Shown: one piece after another, positions 49,365 to 59,001 of the stretch
Numbering within the stretch: the stretch's first letter is position 1
Layout of the letters: each line of letters opens with the position of its first letter
From: Euglena gracilis
Taxonomy: Eukaryota > Euglenida > Euglenophyceae > Euglenales
Reading direction: 5' to 3'
NCBI GenBank assembly: GCA_039621445.1
Contig: CP154954.1
Location: forward strand, 67,924,714 to 67,988,713
Length of the DNA: 64,000 nucleotides
Position numbers and translations under genes: made by a program
Notes under the pieces: model-generated
Databases searched by the model: none
Seen by the model: only the letters and a program-made list of their open reading frames with translations
What the model was told of the DNA's origin: nothing

Positions 49365-52315
49365 CTGAAATTCGTGGTCATGAACACGTTTTCCATGAGG
49401 GCATTTGTGGCAATGACACGTTTTCCATTAAGGCATCTGTGGTCAGGCACGTTTCCCATTAAGGCATCTGTGGTAATGACACGTTTTCCATTAGGGCATC
49501 TGTGGTCAGGCACGTTTTCCCTTCAGGCATCTGTGGCAACCCTGAGCAGGAAGCAAAAATCGCTATCATGAAAAATCGGCGAGTGGTTGAGAGGCCGAGG
49601 AGGTCCTCAACGAGTGAGGCGGGTCGGGGGCACTCTACAACACAACAGAAGGCTAGACGTTGCCTTGGAGCACTCCGGCACGGAGTGGCGGACATCACGG
49701 AACACGACACACTTTACACAAAAAAGAGGGGGAGCACGCCGTCGGCCAGCCGTCGGCCAGCCGTCGGCCAGCCGTGTGACTCACAGGAAAATGACCCGAG
49801 CCACAGCCTTGTAATGCAGAAACAATTTCGCCGCCAATCTCCCTTCAAGGTCATGTTCATCGTTGGTGGAGGCTGCATTTTTACCCATTTGAAGTCATTT
49901 ATCATCAATTTTTGTCAATTTTGCCAATTTTGGACCTTTTTGACCAATTTTGACCATTTCAGCCTTTTTGGGGGGTCATTCTACAGTCATTGTGAAGGGT
50001 TATTTGCCTACATATTATTTATTTGAATGACTAAAAAATGCTCAGCTGGTGTCCCACTGGCAAAATTGCCTAATAATGGACGAAGGTACCTAATAATGGA
50101 CAAAAAAGGCTCAAATATTGTGTGAAATGGTTTCAAGTGACCCAAAATTGTAGCCCCTCTTGTAGAATTCGAAAGATAATTCAAAATGCACATCCAAAAT
50201 TAAGATTTGGCACCCAACATGAAGCATTTGCACACCAAATTTTGGCATTAGGTGTTGAAACCGAGCATTTTCACCCCGAAATATACATTTGCCACTCATG
50301 CCAACCAAAATTGTGCATTTTCCACATGAAAACGGGATTTTACACAAAATTAGGCATTTGCCACTCAAAATTAGGAATTTCATATATAATTAGGAATTTC
50401 CTCCTCAAAATTAGGAATTTGCCACTCAAAATTCGGAACTGGCACGCCAAATTAGGCATTTGCCACCCATATGAGATAGACAACCTGACCCGGCTTCCGT
50501 CACGCCGTCGGCCAGCCGTCGGCCAGCCGTGTGCTCCCCCAGAGCCATACTTTGGTGGCAGCCGCAAATCTTGGCAATGAAAATGATATGCCAAACCGCA
50601 GGCGTCACACACAACTTTGTTCAGCTCCACACAATTTGGATTTTTGGGAATGGCAACACCACTAAAACCACATTTGTCCTGTTTTTATAGGCAGTCGGGA
50701 CACAGCACGAGGCACAGGGGGTTGGTCAGGGGAGGGAGGCGCTTACAAAAACAGGCGAAAACAGCTCGTTGAAATGGGGGAATTGGCGCTCTGAGGAAAG
50801 CAACACTGCTCCCTCGGTCCTTGTTTTGCGGAATGCCCGAGCGACGGCATTCACGTATGTATGAAAAGAGGTTGGGGACAAGGCAGTACAGTTGGTCAAA
50901 CCTTGGGACCCCCCCCTCCCCCCCCCCTGTACAGTTCCAACCCCCCCCCTCCTGGGACCCCCCCCCTCCCCCCCCACTTCCAACCCCCCCGAGACAGATG
51001 AAAAATTTTTTGTCCGAAATTGGTCATTTTTTCATTTTTTGAAAGGAAATTTTGTCAGGATTTTCTTGACCATCACATTTTTTGGGATGCATTTTGGGCC
51101 ATTTTTGAAGGAATGCCCAAAAAATTCTGTTTTGGATGTGGAAATGCACCATTTTTTTGCACATTTTTTTTAAAAAGGAAAAAGGCCAGTTTTTTTATCT
51201 CTGCAGCTTCGTAGTCCAGAAAGGACATGAACCATCATGTCCTTGGAAAAACTAAAAAACGTCACTTTGATGACCAAAAAGATTACTTCAAAACTTTTTC
51301 CTGAAAAAAAATGGTCATTCCGCAAGGAAAAAAGTCAACTTTTGCTTTTTTTTAAAACAAATAAACATTTTTGGGTTTTTTTTTTAAAAGAACATGCTTT
51401 TTTTTATAAAAACAACAAAACAAAAAAACGTCAACCCTGCCCCTAGTTAGTGACCCCCCCTATTAGTAACCCTTGGACCCCAGGCAAAAACAATTTTTTG
51501 GAGGGAAATATTTTTCTTTGAAAAAAACCACCAAATTTGGCCATCGGAATTTTTTGATGGTTGTCATTCATGAAAATTGCCCCGGAATGCCCAAAAAGAT
51601 AACCTTGAAACACCCAAGAATTGGGGTAGGGGGCAAAAATTGGGCATAAATTGCCCCCCCCCTGAGTTAGCCAGTTCTTACACCCCCCCCCCCTATTAGT
51701 CACCTTGGCCAAATTCCCCTCCCAAGGGGGTGACTAACTATGGGGGGGGGGAATGGTATGTACAACGAAGACAACCTCAATTGGACGAAAAATGTCGCAA
51801 CTGTCTCGGGGGTAGGCAGTACAGTTGCGATTTTCTGGGGCCCCCCCCCTCCCCCCCCCCTGTACAGCTTCCAACCACCCCCCTCGGACCCCCCCCCTCC
51901 CCCCCCTGTGCCTTGTCCCCGTTGCCGAACGATTCCCTGAAACGAACATACTTCCTGATTGCTGTGCACGTTGAGCCACACATTGTTCAATGACGCTCGC
52001 CTCATCGAACAACAGGCTGGGTTCCAGCTCCCATCCCGTCCAGGCAACAAAGAAATCATCCAGCTCAGGATAAGATGCTTGCCGATGTTGACACAGTTTG
52101 GCGAACTCCAAACAGTTGGCAACAGCAACAAGCTCTGCACCTACGGAGCCAGACTTTTTCTTCGTGTTGCCCTGTGCCAGCAAGGTGCCATGAAGGGGGT
52201 CAACCTTCGACTTCTTGGTATCTTGCTGGTATACCGCGAGAGCAACCAGGAACAGTTCCGTCCCAGGGGGAGGTGGCAAAAGACCATTCACAAAGCTTGC
52301 CGTGCGTTTAGCCAT
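48833..52315 (-). CDS. PHD-finger protein gene, five exons
   Basis: Exons 51952-52315, 50747-50901, 50551-50678, 49192-49364 and 48833-49074 join in phases 1, 0, 2, 1 into one uninterrupted frame of 353 codons from ATG (52313-52315) to a stop at 48833. Donors are gtatgt, gtaagc, gtatgg and gtaagt; acceptors include tcccaag, ataaaaacag, cgaatttcag and ccagctttgcag. Exon 3 carries VVCDACGLAYHFHC, spaced C-x2-C-x4-H-x2-C, the core of a PHD zinc finger; PHD fingers usually read histone tails, though this one lacks an obvious first C-x2-C pair. The first 121 residues are unrecognised. The last exon runs into a dispersed fold-back repeat (about 48845-48925), so the C-terminal ~25 residues may be repeat-derived. 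Confidence 0.65.
49370..49545. repeat. Tandem repeat, unit with ACACGTTTTCCATTAAGG, left array
   Basis: Five to six degenerate units of about 30 bp (ggcatctgtggtaatgacac...). The same unit recurs at 52345-52500. This array is in PHD gene intron 3, directly upstream of the exon 4 acceptor. Confidence 0.8.
49728..50540. mobile_element. 813-bp TIR element, copy I (in PHD gene intron 3)
   Basis: Ends GGGGGAGCAC and GTGCTCCCCC, each followed inward by an 11-bp direct repeat CGTCGGCCAGC in two to three copies. The interior matches 52862-53678. No ORF for a transposase. It ends 10 nt from the donor of exon 50551-50678. Confidence 0.8.
50551..50678 (-). CDS. PHD gene exon 3 (zinc finger)
   Basis: 128 nt, phase 0 in and 2 out, from DKCGFSGVAIPKNPNC to LRLPP. 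The motif CDACGLAYHFHC has the C-x2-C-x4-H-x2-C spacing of PHD fingers. Its donor gtatgg lies only 10 nt from the end of the TIR element 49728-50540. Confidence 0.7.
50747..50901 (-). CDS. PHD gene exon 2
   Basis: 155 nt, phase 1 in, 0 out; reads SFHTYVNAVARAFRKTRTEG and ends FNELFSPVF at donor gtaagc. The intron to exon 3 is only 68 nt. The acceptor tcccaag directly abuts a G/C-run repeat, and the first residues (LTNCTA) may be encoded by that repeat's end. Confidence 0.5.
51952..52315 (-). CDS. PHD gene exon 1
   Basis: 364 nt, the longest host exon in the window: MAKRTASFVNGLLPPPPGTE to the donor GGAA|gtatgt. Good coding character (SVGAELVAVANCLEFAKL, YPELDDFFVAWTGWELEP) but no recognised domain. 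The frame stays open upstream through tandem repeats, so the ATG at 52315 is the likely but unproven start. Confidence 0.65.
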
Positions 52316-52344
52316 AGTGGGAGGGCTGCGGAAAAAAAGGGGGG

Positions 52345-52500
52345 GTTGACACGTTTTCCATAAGGGCATCTGTGGCAATGACACGTTTTCCTTTAGGGCA
52401 TCTGTGGTCAAGCATGTTTTCCATTCAGGCATCTGTGGCAATGACACGTTTTCCATTAAGGCATCTGTGTTAGGCAGGTTTAGGCAGGTTTTCCAATAGG
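52345..52500. repeat. Tandem repeat, same unit, right array
   Basis: Four to five units in the same orientation as 49370-49545, starting about 30 bp upstream of the PHD gene ATG. It could lie in the 5' UTR or promoter. Confidence 0.8.
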
Positions 52501-52598
52501 GCGCCATTTTTTGGGTCCGAATTTCACATTTTCGCGGTTTTGACCCCTTGCATGAATCATTACCACGAATTTCAGGGCAGGCATTTGGCGGGCTCTGA

Positions 52599-52720
52599 AC
52601 AAATTGTGGCTGAGCCTAGATTTCAGCCTGAAAACGTGTTCAGGGGGCCCCCTTTGGGCCCCCCCCCCCCCTACTGAACATGTTTTCAGGCTGAAATCTG
52701 GGCTCAGCCACAATTTGTGT
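52599..52720. repeat. Fold-back repeat upstream of the PHD gene
   Basis: acaaattgtggctgagcc at 52599 pairs with ggctcagccacaatttgtgt at 52701-52720; arms about 50 nt around a G/C-run centre. Confidence 0.85.
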
Positions 52721-52861
52721 GCAGAAAAAGAAGCACAAGCCGTGACCAGCGATTCACTTGCTACCCCAGCATGAACAGAAATATCCTGATGACCGCCAGT
52801 CAAAAGCCTGTCGGTTGACTATCAATCTTAATTGGAAATAAATTTTATCTTTATTTTTTTG

Positions 52862-53678
52862 GGGGGAGCACGCCGTCGGCCAGCCGTCGGCCAGCCGTCG
52901 GCCAGCCGTGTGACTCACAGGAAAATGACCCGAGCCAGAGGTCGACAATGCAAAAACAATTTCGCCGCCAATCCCCTGTCAAGGTCATGTTCATCGTTCG
53001 TGGAGGCTGCATTTTTGCCCATTTGAAGTCATTTTTTGTCAATTTTTGTCAATTTTGCCAATTTTGGGACTTTTTTGACCAATTTGACCATTTCAGCCGA
53101 TTTTTGGGTCATTCCATAGTCATTGTGAAGGAATTTTGCCAACAAATTATTCGAATCTAAAAATTGTTCAGTTGGTGGTCCATTTTCCATGAACTGACAA
53201 AAATTACCTGTTATGGACGGAAAAAGGCTGAAATTTTGTGTGGAACGGTTTCAAGTGACTTAAAATTGCCCAAAGCAACCCCACTTGCAGGGTTTTGCAC
53301 CCCAAATTAGGCATTAATCACTCAAAGTCAGGAATTGGCCCACCAAATCCCCTCAAAATTAGGAACCTTTTCACTAATTAGAAATTTGCCACTCAAAAGA
53401 AGGCATTGGCACACCAAACCTGGGATTACCACTCAATATATCAGCACCCAAAATTAGGCATTTGCCACTCAAAATTAGGAATATACATGTGAAAATTAGG
53501 AATTTGTACCTCAAAATTAGGAATTAACACACTAAATTAGGAATTTGCCTTCCAAAATTTGGAACAGGCACACCAAATTAGGCATTTGCAACTCAACAAA
53601 AGCTCAACGACAGGACCCGGCTTCCGTCACGCCGTCGGCCAGCCGTCGACCAGCCGTCGGCCAGCCGTGTGCTCCCCC
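52862..53678. mobile_element. 817-bp TIR element, copy II
   Basis: Same ends and the same 11-bp CGTCGGCCAGC arrays as copy I; the first ~300 bp of the interior are highly similar (gactcacaggaaaatgaccc...), the rest diverged. Lies upstream of the PHD gene. Confidence 0.8.
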
Positions 53679-53954
53679 TTTAAAGGAAAGTAACTTTATT
53701 CTTTAAAAAGAAAACAAATCTGAGAGAGCCAAAAGCCTGTCGGTTGCCTATAAAAATTCATTTGGTGATTTCTCTTTTTAACTGTAATAAACAATTTTTT
53801 TAATTTTTTTCACGTTTCAATTTTTTTTTAAAATAACTTCATCCGGTAAAAAAAAGTCTGCACAATCACACCCCACCAAAAAAGGAATTCTGCTCTTTCG
53901 CCCTTCAACGCGGAAGACTTTTTTTAACGTGACCCCCCTATTTGTCACCCCCCC

Positions 53955-54085
53955 CCAATACCACCCCCCCCCCTTTATTGTCCCACCGACCTGCCCCCGG
54001 GAGGCCCGACCGGACAATAAGGGGGGAGGGACAATAAAGGGGTACCAAAGGAATTTCATTGGCCGGGCCAAAAAAACCCCCGTCG
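53955..54085. repeat. Dispersed copy of the GGACAATAAAGGGG repeat
   Basis: Matches 46850-46975 almost base for base (cctttattgtcccaccgacc ... tttcattggccgggcc), same orientation. Contains the inverted pair ctttattgtcc / ggacaataaag. Confidence 0.85.
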
Positions 54086-54104
54086 GCCTCTAATGGGTCA
54101 GATA

Positions 54105-54225
54105 GCCAAGTTGGCGTCAATTCATTCGCACCGCACAAACATGAGCGCATCAACGGAGCAATCACTAAGGCGATTGCACAAATCACTGGCTTCTTTCATC
54201 TGATGACAATCACCACCCCTCCTCC
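54105..54225. other. Short coding-like island, strand undecided
   Basis: Open on both strands. Minus: acceptor gtggtgattgtcatcag then MKEASDLCNRLSDCSVDALM to a stop. Plus: after gggtcag, IAKLASIHSHRTNMSASTEQ. Either could be an isolated exon; the ends lie in repeats. Confidence 0.25.
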
Positions 54226-54667
54226 GGAAGGGTTATGTTCGGTGTTGCAGTTGAAAATTGAACTTCAATTACCCACACAATGAGGTCCATCCCCCACCCG
54301 GTGTCTAAGTCCCCAAAGGGCAGAGAAATGTTCCCAAACCCAAGACATCTTTGATTTCTGCAAAAAAAAGTCGATTAACTGGGGGGGCCACAAGCGATTA
54401 ACCGTTTTTCGATTAACCATGGTTAATTGTCCCCCCCACAAACGATCGATTAACTGGGGGGTCACAAGCGATTAACCGTTTTTCGATTAACCATCCAACC
54501 CTGGCGGGGGAGACGCCGTTTTTGGGACGGTGAAATTAGGAATTTGCTGCGAGAAATGTTTATCCAAATAAGGATTCTACCACAACAAATTAGGATAGAC
54601 CCACCCCAAATTAAGAATCACCCACCGCAAGTTAGGAATCACCCACACCAAATTAGGAATCACCAGC

Positions 54668-56225
54668 AGGGTTGACGTTTTTTTTGTTTTTTTTAAAAAA
54701 ATTAAAAAAAACAAAAAAAACATGGTTTTTTTCAAAAAAACGCAAAAAAGCATGTTTTTTTTGAATGTTTTTTTTTGAAAAAGCAAAAAATTGACCTTTT
54801 TCCTTGCGAAATGACCATTTTTTTGAAGAAAATTTTTCGCGGGTGGTTCGGGTCACGAGGGGGGGGGTCACGGGGGGGGGGTCACAGTGGGGGGTCACGA
54901 GGGGGGGGGTCACATTTTCGGTGGCCAGATTAGAAATCACCGAAAACGAATTTTTGGGAAAAAATCCTTTTTAGGCTCCAAAATAGGAAACCCCCAAACG
55001 AAAATTAGGAAATCTTCCGGAATATTTTGTCAAATTAGGCATCACCAGCCAAGTTTTTCAGAAAAAAGGCCGAAACGGGTCTTAGGTCGGGTTGGGGGAG
55101 GGGGGTCATGGGGGGAACACCCCCTGTGAAGTTTTTTTTTTTCAAATGTGTGAAAGTATTTCCAAATCTGTGTTTTCTGGTGCGAAAAATCATGCTTTCA
55201 ACGCAAAAAAATGAATGTTGTAGAGATAAAAAATGCACTTTTTCCCAAAAAAAAACATTGCAAAAAATTTTCCCCAAAACCGTCCATGACGTTTTTTTTT
55301 GTTTTTTAAAAAAACATATTTTTTTTAAAAAAAACATGTTTTTTTGTTTCAAAAAAAAACAAGCCGTCAACCTTGCCCCGTGCACCTTGGCCCCACCGAC
55401 CCCACTTTAGGAAGGTGATTGTTCCTCGCTCTTGAGCCGTAAAGGAAATCCCGCGTGCCTTTGGGAAATTAATTTGACCAACCCCAGGGGTGGGGGCTGT
55501 GAGGCTTCTAAATTGCAGTGAATTTCTGTTCAAGATCGTGATTTTCCTTTTATACTCCAATGAAAATGATTCACCAATAAGCCCGCGGCTATTCCAAATT
55601 TGGCCTTGGAAATCCCAGAAGATCTCGGGGGGGGGGGGGAGGTTGCTATCAGCTAGTGGGGGAAAAAAATCTAGTGACGACGTAGAAGGATGCCGTAGCT
55701 CCCCATGCGAACCTTGTGCCCCCCCATGTGACCCCCCTTTGTGACCTCGTGTCAGAATATCTGTGCCATAGCTGGCGTTTTTTTTTTGTTTTTTTAAAAA
55801 AAAACGTTTTTTTTTGTTTTTCTTATTGGAAAAAAAAACGGGCAAAAAATCAGCAAAAAAAAACAAAGGGGAAAATCCAAATGGTCCAATTTTTGCCTTT
55901 GATCGCAAGGGTGAACCAATCTTAGCTCAAATGACTTGAAAACCAATACTTTTTGGTTGTCTTCAACAAGAATGGTCAAAATAGGGCATTTTTCTGCCAT
56001 TTTGGCTTGAAACCATTCCAAACTAGGTCCTTTTTTGACAGAGCGTGGGAACAAAAGGCAAAATTCAACTATGCTTTTAGGTGCCTTTCTCTGACCGAGG
56101 ATGGGCAAAAAAAGCTAAAATTAAAGGCAAAAATTTTTTTTGCCCTAGACCCTCAATGGCGTTTTTTTTTGGTTGTTTTAAAAAAAACATGTTTTTATAA
56201 AAAAAACGTGTTTTTTTGACTTCGT
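54668..56225. repeat. T/A-run fold-back repeats
   Basis: At least four clusters of long T then A runs (54674-54790, 55290-55360, 55778-55835, 56160-56220), each next to gtcaac or ggcg motifs and with aaaaaaacatgtttttt-like palindromes. A similar tract ends at 51440. No gene. Confidence 0.65.
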
Positions 56226-57518
56226 TTTAAACGAAGTGCTAGCTATGATCTGTGCAAATGAATACCACTTGAGACCCTTGGGCCATCAAACGCCAGTGCA
56301 AAACCCGCATGTGACAGAAGTTCTTCAATTATGGGGGTGTCCCCCCCCCATTCCAAATTTTGGATCACATTCCAAATTGGGTGACGCCAAAGAAAATGTG
56401 GGGGGTCGTTGGGCCACAGTTCCCCCCCCCCCCCCCCCCCGCCCCCCCCCCCCCCGAGTCCCAAACCACCCCCTATGCAGGATTGGAGAATGGGCATTTT
56501 TGGCAAGGTTTAAGGTTTGGAGGTTTGGAGGTTTAAGGTTCCATAATTTTTTTGGAAGAAAAGCTTCCCAGACTTGAATTGTCTTGTGTCAGACCCTTCT
56601 TTCAGCTCCCAACATGTGTGGAAAGGGGAATGATATTTTTCAAGTTTGAAAAAAAATAAGAAAATATATTTTTCAATTTTTCAATTGAAAATTTTCAATG
56701 AAAAATTTCATTTATTTTTCAGGCACAACCCTAAGTGAGGCTATGTACAGAGCGGCAGGGTGTGCAAGGTGGCAGGCAGAGGGAAAGCGGAGGGGAATTA
56801 GGGGGGGGGGGGCTCGAGGACCCCTACCCCAAAATTTTTCCCTGTGCAAATTTTGTCGATTTTTTAAGCATATATATATAACTGGATTGGTGATGACTTT
56901 TTCTTATCCGGCGAATTTTAAATTTTTCAAAAAGGACATTTTTGGGGGTTTTCTGGGCCCTTTTTTGCGGCCTTGCCGAAATTGGCTGGTCTTGTCCCGG
57001 AGGCCAATTAGCCAACCAGGGGGGGGGGGGGGCAAATAGGGGGGGGGGAGGGTACCGTGCGAGGAACGGGAGTTGGTTGGCCGGAGGGAGGAAGGAGCAA
57101 TTGGGGAAGGCTTGGGGACAGTTGGTTGGTATTGAGATGGGAGCATCCCATGCAGCGTTGGGGCACAACCCCTGTATGCAAGCAAGGATGCATTGGGATT
57201 TTCACCTTTGTCACGGACAACGAGGGTATGATAGGTTCCCATAACTCGACAATGAGGGCACTATCCCCCAAAATTTTTGATTGAAAATATTGGCACTATC
57301 CCCCCCAAAAGATTGAAAACTTCTGAAAACAGGAAAAACGGAACAACGGGCGCACACCGATCAAGGTACGTTTTCAAACAAAATTGGCGCCTTCGGCACC
57401 AGACCTCGGCACCAGAGGGGGGATCCCGAAGTGGACTACCTAGCCTCCAAGGGCAATCCGCAAATTTCAGCCACACTAAGTGGTGTTCTCATTCTCGAAA
57501 TTCCCCAAAAATTGCCGA

Positions 57519-57590
57519 GGAGGAGGAGGAGGAGGAGGAGGAGGAGGAGGAGGAGGAGGAGGAGGAGGAGGAGGAGGAGGAGGAGGAGGG
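57519..57590. repeat. (GAG)n microsatellite
   Basis: About 24 perfect GAG units, creating poly-Glu, poly-Leu or poly-Ser in spurious ORFs. Confidence 0.98.
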
Positions 57591-57829
57591 AGCACTTTTT
57601 TGGATAAAAAAACAGCCCAAAATGACATTTTTGGAAATTCTTTTCAGAATTTCTGACCAAGTCCATAGCGAAATTTCACACATCAAAATCTCCCCCAACC
57701 ATCAGAACGGTGAAGTTCATTGGTGAACTTCACCGGGTGAGGAGGGTCCACAGCCTCCCCCCCACCCTTGCCTAACCTCGTCGTGCACCAGGTCACACGA
57801 CCAGTTGTAGGCAGAAGGCCACTGGGACC

Positions 57830-58231
57830 TTGCCCTTCCGCACAGGACTTCCCCGGGACTTCGATAAACCCAGTGTTGCAGGGAAGGGATTTCTGAGACA
57901 TACCACTGTTGAGTTGGTCCCCCTTGGGGATGCTTGCCTTTGGAAAGACACCGTGTTACTGGGATGGGGGCACGGTTTCCAGTTAGATGGACCCATTGTC
58001 TCAGTGGAGTTATCCAGGCAAGCCCTCCTGGTGAAGGATGCCCACGGGAGAGATGCCCCGGGGGAGATGCCATTGGCGATCCCCGATTTTGACATTACTG
58101 ATCTCCCTGCAAAAAAAACACTCTTTGGGACTGGCCTTCCAACCGACAGATGTCGTTGGGAAAAATGCCCTGCGAAAGATGGGACAGGGCACAAAAAAGA
58201 ACCAAGCAGAAAATGCAACAACTGGCAGTAG
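57830..58231 (+). CDS. Unidentified ORF, 133 aa
   Basis: Open frame from an ATG, with regular composition (VELVPLGDACLWKDTVLLGW, MPLAIPDFDITDLPAKKT). The opposite strand is also open for 185 codons, so strand and reality are uncertain. No domain or splice signals clearly support it. It lies 0.35 kb from the 3' end of the retrotransposon. Confidence 0.2.
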   Translation: MPFRTGLPRDFDKPSVAGKGFLRHTTVELVPLGDACLWKDTVLLGWGHGFQLDGPIVSVELSRQALLVKDAHGRDAPGEMPLAIPDFDITDLPAKKTLFGTGLPTDRCRWEKCPAKDGTGHKKEPSRKCNNWQ

Positions 58232-58582
58232 CTGTTAAATCTGCTGGTAGGCCTTGGGGGGGTCAATGGGCCAGTGCCAGAAAAATCATCATCTTCACAT
58301 AGGATAAAAGGCCAGGCCGAGCCGGGTGGACCACGGCGTTCCTTGGCCACCGGTTGGGGTTAGATTGCGGAGTGTTGCAGATCTTGGGGGGGGGATTCCA
58401 AGGTAACAGTTCCCACGAACGGTGGTGGGGCGAACAGAGTCCACCAACCAGTAACACAGCCTACTGGATTTGAGAGTTCAGGGGAGTAAGGCTATATACA
58501 GAAGCGGCAGTCTGACCGAGGTAAAGGAGAAGGCAGGGAAGAGGGGTGAGTTCAGTGGCAGGTGCAGGATGGAGGGAGGTAG

Positions 58583-58596
58583 TTGGCAGGCTTGTT
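58583..58596. repeat. Putative target-site duplication, 3' side
   Basis: TTGGCAGGCTTGTT, identical to 63795-63808 and directly next to the A-rich end of the element. Confidence 0.65.
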
Positions 58597-58610
58597 TTGG
58601 TTTTATTTGG

Positions 58611-58785
58611 CAGGCTCGGCTCGGCACGGCTCGGCACGGCTCGGCACGGCTCGGCACGGCTCGGCACGGCTCGGCACGGCTCGGCACGGCTCGGCACGGC
58701 TCGGCACGGCTCGGCACGGCTCGGCACGGCTCGGCACGGCTCGGCACGGCTCGGCACGGCTCGGCACGGCTCGGCACGGCTCGCA
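58611..58785. repeat. Tandem array of the decamer GGCTCGGCAC in the retrotransposon 3' UTR
   Basis: About 17 almost perfect units of a 10-bp GC-rich motif, just inside the 3' end of the element. Open in all frames because the unit has no stop, which creates spurious Arg/Ala/Gly-rich ORFs. Confidence 0.95.
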
Positions 58786-59001
58786 CGTGTCTCGCGCGTG
58801 TTGTGCCCGCGCGTCGCCCGTGCGAGCGCGTCGCCCGTGTCGGCGTGCTGTTCTTTGCCGTCGGGACGGGTCACCGCGAGCCGTTGCACCCGCCTGTCAC
58901 TGTTTGGTTTCACTTCGATTCTCGCTGGCCTTGCCCTGAGGGGCGTGGGCCCTTTTGTCTTTTTTTCCCTTGTGTGTGTGTGTGTGTCTGAGCTGGAGGG
59001 G

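Larger units (their letters stand above)
53690..57700. other. Repeat-rich region, no gene supported
   Basis: Homopolymer C/G and T/A runs, TTAGGAAT-rich spacer (gccactcaaaattaggaat type), and a segment at 53955-54085 (ttattgtcccaccgacctg) that repeats 46858-46975. Nothing coding apart from the doubtful island at 54105-54225. Confidence 0.5.

Noticed and set aside
49735-53680. CRISPR-like array from repeated CGTCGGCCAGC
   Set aside because: Units are directly adjacent with no spacers and lie at the ends of TIR elements in a eukaryotic sequence.
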